The notes: generated by a model from the letters alone, not told the origin. A stretch of 10,406 bases of DNA from JAQVSV01 sp041667045 (GCA_041667045.1 JBAYFS010000074.1:1-10406), one strand, 5' to 3'; shown: positions 1-7,066, counted from the stretch's first letter. A program made the numbers and translations.

Positions 1-246
1 GCTGGCGAGGCCACGCGCAAAACAACCGTAGTGAAAGAAGTAAACACGACAGACCAGCTTAAGGCCCGGCTAAAACTGCAGGGTATAGTGGGAACACAGG
101 TTATTATTGACGATAAGGTTTACGGTGTCGGCGATTATGTAAAAATGAAAGGCTTTTCCCCCTTTCCAAAAATTACGGCTATAAAAGGCACAAAAGTCTG
201 GTTTCAATATAAAGGAAGCAATTTCTACAAGGAACTTCCCAATTAG
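1..246 (+). CDS. C-terminal end of a PilP/GspC-like secretin-linking protein (5' truncated)
   Basis: The reading frame is open from the first base of the window, so only the last 81 residues are visible. A GTG at 31 is in frame but is probably internal. The visible part has a small beta-rich pattern: LQGIVG, then VIIDDKVYGVGDYV, then KITAIKGTKVWFQYKG. This matches the homology-region domain at the C-terminus of PilP/GspC proteins, which sit in the inner membrane or periplasm and contact the N-terminal domains of the secretin. Its place directly before the secretin gene is the classic pilP-pilQ, gspC-gspD or mshK-mshL arrangement. The stop codon TAG at 244-246 forms part of the Shine-Dalgarno of the next gene (TAGGAGG), so the two are probably co-translated. 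The fold assignment is inferred from a short stretch, and PilP, GspC and MshK cannot be told apart here. Confidence 0.65.
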   Translation, partial: AGEATRKTTVVKEVNTTDQLKARLKLQGIVGTQVIIDDKVYGVGDYVKMKGFSPFPKITAIKGTKVWFQYKGSNFYKELPN

Positions 247-260
247 GAGGATGGTATAGT

Positions 261-1898
261 ATGTTAAAACTAAGAGTTTTTTGGGCTGTTTTCTGGGGAT
301 TACAGCAGATAGTACTGGGCACGGCCGTTGTGTTCGCGCAGACCGGTTCCAAGCTTAATCCGCAGTTTCAGCAGGATTTAAGAGGCGACGCGCCCATCGG
401 CGGCAGCGACGACAGCTTTACCATGCCCCAAGGCGCCCCGCCCGGCACTCCTATGGACGAGAGCACAGGAAAAACGAGTGAAGATCCCCTGTACTCAAAA
501 AAAGAAACAAAGGATCCGATGAACGCGACGGTTAACGTCAACGTGCGCGAAATGTCCATCGCGGCTTTCCTGGAAACCATACAGGCACAGGTCCCCAATA
601 TAAGATTCGTGCTTACCGACTCGGCCCAGGGCAAAGTGGTAGCCGCCTTTCTGGGCAAGGTTACAGTGCGCGAGGCCCTGCAGGTGCTGTTTGAGGTACG
701 CGGACTGACTTACCAGCGCATCGGCAACACCAATACCTACATGATAACCAAGAGGTCCGCCGACTCTCCTAATCTCATAACCAAGATTTATGTGCTGAAT
801 TATATCTCGCTGCTTCCTTTCTCTACGGAATCTCAGGATTTGAGCGCCATCACCCCGGCTGACGTAAGTTCTACGTCGGGCATGGTGGAAATGTCCGGCT
901 CCAGTTCCAATTCCGGCATGGGAGGCTCGATTCCTGGCATGTCCGGCAATACCTCAGGAGGAGGCGATAAAGGCGGTGCCGAAAGCGGCATAGCCATCCT
1001 ATCCGTGTTGAGAACCGTGCTTACAAAACAGGGCAAACTGGCCGTTGAACCCAGAACCAACAGCCTTATCGTTACCGATGTGGCCGAGGTATTCCCGCAA
1101 ATAGAACAAATAATCTCCGAACTGGACAGAAAAGCCCCGCAGGTGCTTATCGAATCGCGCATAATGGAAATCAATTCCGACCGGATCAATAACCTGGGTA
1201 TCGAATGGGGCGGCGCGAACGGAGAACTCGCGTCCTTTAAAGGCCCCATCCGCGCGACAGACTGGCCCCTGGGAGAAAGAACAGTGGCCGGCGGAGACTG
1301 GAAGCTTTTTAACTCAAATATGAACCTGGACAGTCTGACCGGCGCAAGCGCGCTGGGATACCTGTCCCTGGCTCAGTTGACGGCGCTTTTGAAAGCGATA
1401 GTTTCGCGCTCGGAAGGAAAATACCTGGGCAACTCAAAGATCGTCACCTTAAACAACAAAACCGCCATCATAACCATCAGCCGCGACGCGGCGGTTTCGA
1501 CCAGCTCTCAGATTACCCAGACGACAACGACCTCCACCGCGGAACGCCGCAGAGTCGGTTTGATGCTCAGAGTCACCCCGCAGGTGAACAAGGAAGGCTA
1601 CATAACACTGATGGCGCAGCCCTCCTACACTGATTTGACGCCTTCCAGCGTGCTGGATTCCAACGGGCAGACAATGTACGACACGGTAAGCCGCGGCGTA
1701 TCCACTCTTGTCCGCGTGAAAAACGGGCAGACGGTCGTAATCGGCGGCTTGTTGTCAACAAAGGACGACAAAACCGTCAGAAAAGTTCCCCTTCTGGGTT
1801 ATATCCCGATCGTGGGCTGGTTTTTCACCAGCGTAAGCAACCGCAAACAAAACACGGACCTGGTGCTTTTCATCACTCCGACTATTTTGGTTGACTAA
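261..1898 (+). CDS. gspD: Outer-membrane secretin (GspD/PilQ/MshL family)
   Basis: This forms the multimeric outer-membrane gate of a type II secretion or type IV pilus machine. The 545-residue protein starts with a signal peptide (hydrophobic about 5-25, likely cleavage after VFA at 26). A low-complexity linker follows (about 30-88). Next comes an N0/STN-like domain (about 90-165) and a secretin N-domain (about 172-295) split by a Ser/Gly/Met-rich insert at 201-243. The C-terminal secretin domain spans about 296-545. Signature pieces are IESRIMEI (297-304), VTPQV (438-442), VRVKNGQTVVIGGL (484-497) and the hallmark VPLLGYIPIVGWFF (509-522), ending in VLFITP. At 545 residues it is shorter than most GspD (about 650) and close to MshL. 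Start ATG 261 is chosen for the AGGAGG at 245-250 and the signal peptide. Membership of the secretin family is certain; the subfamily is not. Confidence 0.95.
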   Translation: MLKLRVFWAVFWGLQQIVLGTAVVFAQTGSKLNPQFQQDLRGDAPIGGSDDSFTMPQGAPPGTPMDESTGKTSEDPLYSKKETKDPMNATVNVNVREMSIAAFLETIQAQVPNIRFVLTDSAQGKVVAAFLGKVTVREALQVLFEVRGLTYQRIGNTNTYMITKRSADSPNLITKIYVLNYISLLPFSTESQDLSAITPADVSSTSGMVEMSGSSSNSGMGGSIPGMSGNTSGGGDKGGAESGIAILSVLRTVLTKQGKLAVEPRTNSLIVTDVAEVFPQIEQIISELDRKAPQVLIESRIMEINSDRINNLGIEWGGANGELASFKGPIRATDWPLGERTVAGGDWKLFNSNMNLDSLTGASALGYLSLAQLTALLKAIVSRSEGKYLGNSKIVTLNNKTAIITISRDAAVSTSSQITQTTTTSTAERRRVGLMLRVTPQVNKEGYITLMAQPSYTDLTPSSVLDSNGQTMYDTVSRGVSTLVRVKNGQTVVIGGLLSTKDDKTVRKVPLLGYIPIVGWFFTSVSNRKQNTDLVLFITPTILVD

Positions 1899-1916
1899 TT
1901 CGGAGAGTTCCTTTTT

Positions 1917-3653
1917 ATGGCGCACAAACGGCTTGGCGAAATTCTTATAGAAGAAGGCATTATAAATGAGGAACAGGTGCAGAAAGCGCTCCGGTTCCAG
2001 ACCCAGCATAACTGCCTGATAGGTGAAGCGCTGATAAAACTTACCTTCGCCACGGATGAACAGGTGGCGCAGGCACTGTCAAAGCAGCTGGGGATACCGT
2101 TCGCCTCGGTCTCGAACAAAATCCTCGCGCCGGAAAAAGGCCAGGACCTGGAAAAGACCATTCCAGAAAAATACGCCCGGGAACACACACTTGTTCCGCT
2201 GTTCAAGGAAGGCGACGGTATGGCCGTCGCCATGGGCGATCCGACGAACATGCTGATTCTGGACAATCTGCGCCTGATGAGTAATCTCGACATCATCCCG
2301 TTCATCTCCACGAAAGCGCAGATTCTAAACGTCATAGACTCGTTCTACCAGACTTCCGACCTTATCGAAGCCGCCATGGTAAGCAGTTCTCCCGGAGAAG
2401 CCGGAGTTGCCGATGACCTGGGCAACATGGACGGCCTGCTGGACCTTGATAAAGTGGTCATGGGCGACAGCAAAGGCGCGCAGTCCATTCGCGTCGTTAA
2501 CGCCATATTGAAACAGGCCATTTCCGAACGGAGCAGTGATATCCACCTTGAAATTTTCGACGAACGCGTCAGCCTGCGCTTCCGCATAGACGGCGTTTTA
2601 TACGAACGCACGCCGCCGCCGAAAGAACTCGTCGCGGCGCTGATTTCGCGCATAAAAATTCTCTCGAAACTGGACATAGCCGAGCGCCGGCTCCCGCAGG
2701 ACGGCAATTTCACACTGCGCTACCAAAACCGCAACATTGACGTGCGCGTATCCGTCTGCCCCACCGTTTTCGGCGAAAAGCTCGTGCTGCGCGTGCTCGA
2801 CAAGGGCACAGCCGAACTGAATATTGAAAAACTCGGTTTCGAACCCCGCCAGAAAGAAGACTTTTTGAAAGCGGCCAAATATCCGCACGGCCTGATATTC
2901 CTTACCGGCCCCACCGGCTCCGGAAAAACAACAACATTAAACGCTGTTTTAAGCACCATCAAATCGCCGGAAATGAACTACATGACCCTGGAAGATCCCG
3001 TGGAATACAAGCTGGCCGGAATAAGCCAGGTCCAGGTCCGCGCGCAGATAGGGCTCACTTTCGCGGCGGGTCTGAGATCGTTTCTCCGGCAGGATCCGGA
3101 CGTAATTTTAGTCGGTGAGGTGCGCGATCAGGAAACAGCCGAAGCCTGCCTGCGCGCCGCGCTCACAGGCCACCTTGTGCTGTCAACACTGCACACCAAC
3201 GAAGCCTTGGGCGCCGTGCCCCGCCTTTTGGATATGGGCATGGAACCGTTTCTGCTTTCAAGCAGCCTTGCGTTGGTCGCTTCGCAGCGGCTGGTCAGAA
3301 TGCTTTGCCCGCACTGCAAACAGGTTTATAAACCAGAACAGGAAGTAATAGACCAGATTATAAAGGAATGCAATTTCAAAGGCTCGGTTGACACCTCGAA
3401 GTGGATGTTCTATCTGCCCAAAGGGTGCGACAAGTGTTCCCGCACCGGCTACAAAGGCCGCCGCGCCATTTACGAAGTTTACCTCATAACGGAAGAGATG
3501 CGGCAGATAATTTATAAGACGCAGGACCTGCCGAGACTGAGGGAAGCCGCATGGAAGGCCGGCGCATGGAACCTGCGGGCCAGCGGCTGGCGCAAAGTTG
3601 TGCAGGGCGTGACCACGGTGGAGGAAATTTTATCCGCCACAGTATGCGAATAA
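1917..3653 (+). CDS. gspE: GspE/PilB/MshE-type assembly ATPase with MshEN c-di-GMP-type domain
   Basis: This cytoplasmic hexameric ATPase powers pilus or pseudopilus assembly. In its 578 residues, an MshEN domain (about 1-145) leads. It has two 24-residue motifs, 5-28 (RLG...Q28) and 34-57 (LIG...Q57), separated by exactly five residues, the layout reported for cyclic-di-GMP-binding MshEN domains. The ATPase core follows: Walker A GPTGSGKT (331-338), Asp box LEDPVEY (358-364), Walker B DVILVGEVRD with Glu401 (395-404), and His box TGHLVLSTLHTN (417-428). The tetracysteine zinc motif CPHC (464-467) and CDKC (504-507) marks the assembly ATPases as opposed to PilT. All catalytic motifs are intact, so it should be active. 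A Shine-Dalgarno (CGGAGAG, 1901-1907) precedes ATG 1917, 18 bp after the secretin stop. GspE, PilB and MshE share this architecture, so the symbol follows the gsp-like gene order. Confidence 0.95.
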   Translation: MAHKRLGEILIEEGIINEEQVQKALRFQTQHNCLIGEALIKLTFATDEQVAQALSKQLGIPFASVSNKILAPEKGQDLEKTIPEKYAREHTLVPLFKEGDGMAVAMGDPTNMLILDNLRLMSNLDIIPFISTKAQILNVIDSFYQTSDLIEAAMVSSSPGEAGVADDLGNMDGLLDLDKVVMGDSKGAQSIRVVNAILKQAISERSSDIHLEIFDERVSLRFRIDGVLYERTPPPKELVAALISRIKILSKLDIAERRLPQDGNFTLRYQNRNIDVRVSVCPTVFGEKLVLRVLDKGTAELNIEKLGFEPRQKEDFLKAAKYPHGLIFLTGPTGSGKTTTLNAVLSTIKSPEMNYMTLEDPVEYKLAGISQVQVRAQIGLTFAAGLRSFLRQDPDVILVGEVRDQETAEACLRAALTGHLVLSTLHTNEALGAVPRLLDMGMEPFLLSSSLALVASQRLVRMLCPHCKQVYKPEQEVIDQIIKECNFKGSVDTSKWMFYLPKGCDKCSRTGYKGRRAIYEVYLITEEMRQIIYKTQDLPRLREAAWKAGAWNLRASGWRKVVQGVTTVEEILSATVCE

Positions 3654-3694
3654 TTTAGTATTGTATCTTTGAATACGAAAGAGAGGAGACGCGA

Positions 3695-4912
3695 ATGCCT
3701 AAGTACGTTTATACCGTGCAGGATGCGCAGGGAAACGCTTCAACGGGAATGATTGAGGCGGGTGATGAAGACCAGGCGGTTTTAGTTTTACAAAACAAAG
3801 GCTATTTCATTCTTTCCATCCAGCCTGACGCGGAACGCGGCCTGCCAGGCTTTAAAAAGTCCACGGGCGGCAAGGTAAGCGGACAGGCGCTCGCTTTCTT
3901 CAGCGAACAGCTGGCTACTCTTCTGGCCGGAGGCGTACCTCTGGTGCGCGCGCTTTCGCTGCTGGGCGAACATAATTCAAACAAAGCGCTCTCGAACGTC
4001 GTGTGCGAAATCGCTAAAGAAGTTTCAGCCGGCGGCGCGCTCTATAAAGCCCTTGAAAAACATCCCAAGGTTTTCAACTCGCTGTGGGTTTCACTGGTGC
4101 AGGCCGGTGAAATGGGCGGACAACTGCCGCTCGCGCTGAGGCAGATTTCAGAATACACGCAGAAGCAGGAAGCGCTGAAGGGCAAAATCATAACAGCCGT
4201 CGCGTATCCGGCAGTGCTGCTTACGATGTCCATAGGCGTTCTAGCGTATTTCGTTTTGTACATCGTGCCGGTATTCGCCGGCATATTCCGCGATTTCAAG
4301 CTGGAGCTTCCTTTTATCACGGAAGTCGTGGTTATCTTCTCCGAAGGTGTGGCCAACAATATCGGCCTCATCATCGTGGCGGCCATGGCCGCTGTCTTCG
4401 GATTCAAGTTTTACGTTTCCACCGATTCCGGCAGAATGAGCTGGAACCGCATGGTCATGAGCATGCCCATTTTCGGCGCGTTTTACAACAACGTCATGTA
4501 TGAAAGACTTCTCACCACAATGGGCACGCTTATCCAGAGCGGCGTCAGCATTCTTAACACGATAACGGTGCTGGAAGGCGCGTTCGGGAAAAACCTGATC
4601 GTTCAGAAGGCGCTCAAGGATGTAAAGAACGAAGTTGCGTCAGGAAAATCCATCTCCATGGCTTTTAAAAACACCGGCCTGTTCCCCGGCCTGGTAACCG
4701 AAATGATGTGGATGGGTGAAGAATCCGGAAAACTGCCGGATATCATAAAAACCCTTTCCAGCTTTTACAATGAGCAGATAAACCAGTTTATCGCCCGGTT
4801 CTCGTCAATGATCGACCCGATCCTCATCGTGGGTATCGGAGGAATTATCGCCGTTATCGTCATGTCCGTGTTCATGCCTATCTTCCAGCTGTCACAGATA
4901 AGCGGCAAATAA
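3695..4912 (+). CDS. gspF: Inner-membrane platform protein (GspF/PilC/MshG family)
   Basis: This polytopic inner-membrane platform couples the ATPase to pilin insertion. The 405 residues are typical for the family. A small N-terminal domain (1-60, YVYTVQDAQGNASTG then a GYFILSIQ strand) precedes two T2SSF repeats at about 66-190 and 268-390. Each repeat opens with a family-typical helix: FFSEQLATLLAGGVPLVRAL in the first, and a YERLLTTMGTLIQSGVSIL-type helix in the second. The second repeat also carries the conserved MMWMGEESGKLP (337-348), the counterpart of VQAGEMGGQLP (135-145) in the first. Membrane segments lie near 165-195, 222-240 and 372-396. The start is supported by GAGAGGAG at 3681-3688, seven bases before ATG 3695. 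It follows the ATPase gene by 41 bp and precedes the pilin gene by 15 bp, the conserved E-F-G order. Confidence 0.95.
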   Translation: MPKYVYTVQDAQGNASTGMIEAGDEDQAVLVLQNKGYFILSIQPDAERGLPGFKKSTGGKVSGQALAFFSEQLATLLAGGVPLVRALSLLGEHNSNKALSNVVCEIAKEVSAGGALYKALEKHPKVFNSLWVSLVQAGEMGGQLPLALRQISEYTQKQEALKGKIITAVAYPAVLLTMSIGVLAYFVLYIVPVFAGIFRDFKLELPFITEVVVIFSEGVANNIGLIIVAAMAAVFGFKFYVSTDSGRMSWNRMVMSMPIFGAFYNNVMYERLLTTMGTLIQSGVSILNTITVLEGAFGKNLIVQKALKDVKNEVASGKSISMAFKNTGLFPGLVTEMMWMGEESGKLPDIIKTLSSFYNEQINQFIARFSSMIDPILIVGIGGIIAVIVMSVFMPIFQLSQISGK

Positions 4913-4927
4913 AGGGAGTAGTCTTCT

Positions 4928-5392
4928 ATGAGAAAGAACGGATTCACTTTAGTTGAAGTGCTGGTTGTCGTTATGATAGTCGGCATCATAACAGCCTTCG
5001 CGTTACCGCAATACCAGAAAACGGTTGAAGTTTCCGCGGCGAAAGACGCGCAGACTACACTGCATACGATAGCCTCGGCAGTGCGCATGGCCTCAATGGA
5101 CAGGCGGACAGTCGCGAACAGCACGGTGAACGGCGCTACGGCATCATCTTCCTGTCCGGCTACAGGCGCTTTGGCAGTTTCCGGCCTGCTTGCCTGTGGT
5201 TATCTTACGCCGGTGTCAACAGGATCGAGATATACGTTTTACACTTGTTCCGGCTCCGGTACAGGATGCTGCACGGCAACTTCCATAGCCTGCGCGCAGC
5301 GCACCGGCTCAACCGAGTATCCTTACAAGTATTATATTGACGCGAACGGCGTTTGTACCGGGTCCACCGGATCGCCGGATTGCGTGAATTAA
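4928..5392 (+). CDS. Type IV pilin / major pseudopilin-like prepilin, cysteine-rich
   Basis: This is probably the main fibre subunit of the machine. The 154-residue precursor has a short five-residue leader (MRKNG) and a class III prepilin cleavage site between Gly5 and Phe6, with the conserved Glu at mature position +5 (Glu10). The hydrophobic stalk helix covers 6-28, and ALPQYQKTVEVSAA continues the amphipathic part of alpha-1 in type IV pilin style. The globular part (about 60-154) is rich in Ser, Thr and Gly and holds eight cysteines: 76, 90, 107, 114, 115, 122, 143 and 152. This number allows four disulfides after export. An AAGGGAG Shine-Dalgarno at 4912-4918 precedes ATG 4928. Position after the F gene matches gspG or pilA. 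The ending does not show the calcium-site pattern expected of GspG, so a type IV pilin is at least as likely. Confidence 0.9.
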   Translation: MRKNGFTLVEVLVVVMIVGIITAFALPQYQKTVEVSAAKDAQTTLHTIASAVRMASMDRRTVANSTVNGATASSSCPATGALAVSGLLACGYLTPVSTGSRYTFYTCSGSGTGCCTATSIACAQRTGSTEYPYKYYIDANGVCTGSTGSPDCVN

Positions 5393-5413
5393 ATTCCCAA
5401 ACAGGAAACTAAA

Positions 5414-5881
5414 ATGCTTTTGAAAGAGAATAAAGGTTTCAGCTTGGTTGAAGGCCTGATCGGCATAGTCATAATCGGACTGGCTGTTACCGCGATTTTT
5501 TCCGTGATACTGTCGAGCTTCACCTCGGACAAGAAAACGGATTCCAAAGAAGAATCCACTTTTATTCTTCAGCAGGCTTCGGACAAGCTGAAAGTTTACA
5601 TCGCGGCTAATGACGAAATGCCGGATAATATGGACGCTTCCCTAAAAAGCGGCCTATGCGGAACGGATAAAAATAAAAAAATTGTTGACACCACTCCGTT
5701 CAGCAAGGGCACGCATGACGTAAGCTGCCTGCTTTACGGCACTTCCTACAGCCCCGCGAACAGTGAAAAAAATAAACTTACCTACACCGTGTCCGATCCC
5801 GTGGCGGGCTGCGGAGTAAGCGACGCGAGTGTGGCCTCCCTGGCGTGCAAGGACGTTCAGTTTTCATTGGAGACTCAGTAA
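5414..5881 (+). CDS. Minor pilin-like prepilin (GspI/PilV-like position)
   Basis: A small prepilin of 155 residues. The leader MLLKENKG ends at Gly8, the predicted cleavage is Gly8|Phe9, and Glu13 is the conserved mature +5 Glu. A hydrophobic helix spans 9-36 (FSLVEGLIGIVIIGLAVTAI). The soluble domain is polar and Lys-rich and holds four cysteines (82, 105, 133, 145), an even number. The FSLVE...GIVIIGLA style of N-terminus is common in PilV/GspI minor pilins, which with their J/W and K/X partners initiate fibre assembly in known systems. AGGAA at 5403-5407 precedes ATG 5414. Its stop TAA (5879-5881) overlaps the next start as TAATG, so translation of the pair is coupled. Family-level assignment is firm, while the exact minor-pilin class rests on gene order. 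Confidence 0.85.
   Translation: MLLKENKGFSLVEGLIGIVIIGLAVTAIFSVILSSFTSDKKTDSKEESTFILQQASDKLKVYIAANDEMPDNMDASLKSGLCGTDKNKKIVDTTPFSKGTHDVSCLLYGTSYSPANSEKNKLTYTVSDPVAGCGVSDASVASLACKDVQFSLETQ
5869..5872 (+). promoter_or_regulatory. Ribosome binding site deciding the start of the J/PilW-like prepilin
   Basis: GGAG lies eight bases before ATG 5881, inside the end of the preceding gene. It supports the coupled TAATG start over the in-frame GTG at 5845, which would overlap the upstream gene by 37 bases. Confidence 0.6.
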
Positions 5882-6660
5882 TGCAAGCAAGCGGGCTAAA
5901 AAAATGCGGAAGATTTATTCGTCCCTCGCGCGTTGCGCGCGAGGAGGGCTTCACGCTGGCGGAAATGCTGGTCGCATCGCTTATATTCCTTATGATTTCG
6001 CTTAGCCTTGTGGGCGTATGGCTTAGCACACACAAATACATGATTTCATCGTTCCGGGAAAACCTGATAAAAGCAAAAGTGAATTACGCGTTCCGCCTGA
6101 TGAAAATTGACCTGGGTTACGCATCGAGAATAGATTTTCTGAGCGACTCCGTTGATCTGACCGACTCAAGCATCCGCCATGCGAAATGGATGGGCATCGC
6201 TGAAAATGTTGACTCCGACGGCTGTTTCCCAATTTATTCCGGCGCAGTAAATTGGACGGTGTACTGCCTTGCGGCAAAAGGCAGCCTTTACGACCTGTAC
6301 CGCTATACCGGCACAACAACACGGGCGGCGCCGCAATGCCCCTCGGCCGGAGTTGAACCATTGTGGGGAAAGGCAACGTTCAACGATTATGGCGTGCTTC
6401 CCGCCCAGTGCGGCACGGGCACAGGCGGAACCAAACTGCTGGAAGGGCTTACCTCACCCAATTTCACTTTCACATACGTCAAAGACACGGAAGTGCAGTT
6501 TTCGGGCGAAATATACCGTGCTGGGACTAATATCTGCGCGGAAGGCGACACCTCCTGCTGGACCGGGAAACCGCTCAGGTATCAGTTCAACAGACTGTTT
6601 AACATTAGCGTAAACGGCGGGGATTGTGTCCTTTTACCCAACGGCACATGCGCGCCTTAG
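5881..6660 (+). CDS. Minor pilin-like prepilin (GspJ/PilW-like), long leader
   Basis: A 259-residue precursor, the largest of the four pilin-like proteins, as expected for a GspJ/PilW-type minor pilin near the fibre tip. The prepilin site is GlyGlyless but clear: Glu-Glu-Gly23|Phe24, followed by TLAEM with Glu28 at mature +5. The hydrophobic helix is about 24-48 (LVASLIFLMISLSLVGVW). The 23-residue leader is basic and unusually long next to the 5-9 residues of its neighbours, and its codons 15-22 contain a perfect GC-rich inverted repeat. The mature part has eight cysteines (115, 129, 153, 177, 219, 226, 249, 257); Cys9 is removed with the leader. The start at ATG 5881 overlaps the previous stop (TAATG) and has GGAG at 5869-5872. 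An in-frame GTG at 5845 would add 12 residues and is less likely. Confidence 0.85.
   Translation: MQASGLKKCGRFIRPSRVAREEGFTLAEMLVASLIFLMISLSLVGVWLSTHKYMISSFRENLIKAKVNYAFRLMKIDLGYASRIDFLSDSVDLTDSSIRHAKWMGIAENVDSDGCFPIYSGAVNWTVYCLAAKGSLYDLYRYTGTTTRAAPQCPSAGVEPLWGKATFNDYGVLPAQCGTGTGGTKLLEGLTSPNFTFTYVKDTEVQFSGEIYRAGTNICAEGDTSCWTGKPLRYQFNRLFNISVNGGDCVLLPNGTCAP
5924..5944 (+). repeat. Perfect GC-rich inverted repeat (9-bp stem, 3-base loop) inside a prepilin leader
   Basis: CCTCGCGCG at 5924-5932 and its exact reverse complement CGCGCGAGG at 5936-5944 flank the loop TTG. The mRNA would form a very stable hairpin about 43 bases after the start codon, within the leader-coding part of the J/PilW-like gene. 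It has no U-tract, so it is not an intrinsic terminator. It may slow ribosomes, tune expression of the minor pilins, or be a small inserted palindrome. It is also possible that it is chance in Arg/Ala-rich coding sequence. Confidence 0.7.
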
Positions 6661-6662
6661 GC

Positions 6663-6667
6663 GGGAG
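6663..6667 (+). promoter_or_regulatory. Ribosome binding site deciding the start of the K/PilX-like gene
   Basis: GGGAG lies seven bases before ATG 6675 and just after the preceding TAG stop (6658-6660). It favours the short prepilin leader over an in-frame upstream ATG at 6624 that lies inside the previous gene. Confidence 0.65.
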
Positions 6668-6674
6668 CTATTCA

Positions 6675-7019
6675 ATGATTAGTTTCAAGAGTAATAAAGG
6701 AAGTGTACTGTTGCAGGCGATAGTCCTGTCCGTTATCATGGCGATGATTGCGGTACTGACGCTGAAATGGACGCTTTCCCGCAGATCGGACGTGGTAAGA
6801 TCCCGCAACAGCGTGGAAGCCAAAACATATATTGAATACTGCATGGCGCAAAAACAGCTTGAATGGTCACTGCCGAGCGCGAAAGTGGAGTCAGGAAAAT
6901 GCACCTTCAAAACAGGCGAAACGACAATAACAGTGAATGTTGACGTGGACACTTTGCCCGATGGCACGAATGAGGTAAATTACGACCTTGAAACGGGCAG
7001 CCTTCCGCCATCGAAGTAA
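6675..7019 (+). CDS. Small PilX/GspK-like minor pilin lacking Glu at +5
   Basis: A 114-residue protein, last in the pilus/secretion operon. It has a basic leader (MISFKSNKG), a probable prepilin peptidase site Gly9|Ser10, and a hydrophobic helix at about 10-30 (SVLLQAIVLSVIMAMIAVL). Mature position +5 is Gln14 instead of Glu, and +1 is Ser instead of Phe. Loss of Glu5 is typical of GspK and occurs in PilX-like tip subunits, and this gene occupies their position. At 114 residues it is far smaller than GspK (about 300), so it resembles PilX more or is a reduced tip subunit. Two cysteines (56, 76) could form one disulfide. Start ATG 6675 is chosen for GGGAG at 6663-6667 and the normal leader length. 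A strong terminator follows 15 bp downstream. Confidence 0.75.
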   Translation: MISFKSNKGSVLLQAIVLSVIMAMIAVLTLKWTLSRRSDVVRSRNSVEAKTYIEYCMAQKQLEWSLPSAKVESGKCTFKTGETTITVNVDVDTLPDGTNEVNYDLETGSLPPSK

Positions 7020-7033
7020 TTCAAGCACCTTGC

Positions 7034-7066
7034 AAAAAAGCCGCGGTTGCATGCCGCGGCTTTTTG
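7034..7066 (+). terminator. Intrinsic terminator closing the pilus/secretion operon
   Basis: GCCGCGG (7040-7046) pairs with CCGCGGC (7054-7060) around a seven-base loop. The stem is extended by A-T pairs (7035-7039 with 7061-7065), and the T run at 7061-7065 provides the U-tract. It lies 15 bp after the last pilin-like stop. The A run on the other side could also make it work on the minus strand, but no minus-strand gene ends here. Confidence 0.9.

Noticed and set aside
31..246. A complete small gene starting at GTG 31
   Set aside because: The frame is open to base 1 and the visible protein looks like the C-terminal domain of a larger PilP/GspC-like protein. It is better read as a truncated gene.
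833..1249. Minus-strand open frame opposite the secretin gene
   Set aside because: Its Pro/Ser-rich product is the shadow of the Gly/Ser/Met-rich secretin insert, and it has no ribosome binding site or recognisable domain.
5924..5944. An intrinsic terminator inside the pilin operon
   Set aside because: The hairpin is strong but no T run follows it and it lies within coding sequence, so termination is unlikely.
5845..6660. The longer start (GTG 5845) for the J/PilW-like prepilin
   Set aside because: It would overlap the upstream gene by 37 bases and lengthen an already long leader. ATG 5881 has GGAG at the right spacing and a TAATG coupling.
6624..7019. The longer start (ATG 6624) for the K/PilX-like gene
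   Set aside because: It would lie inside the previous gene and put the prepilin site after about 26 residues. ATG 6675 has a good ribosome binding site and a normal leader.
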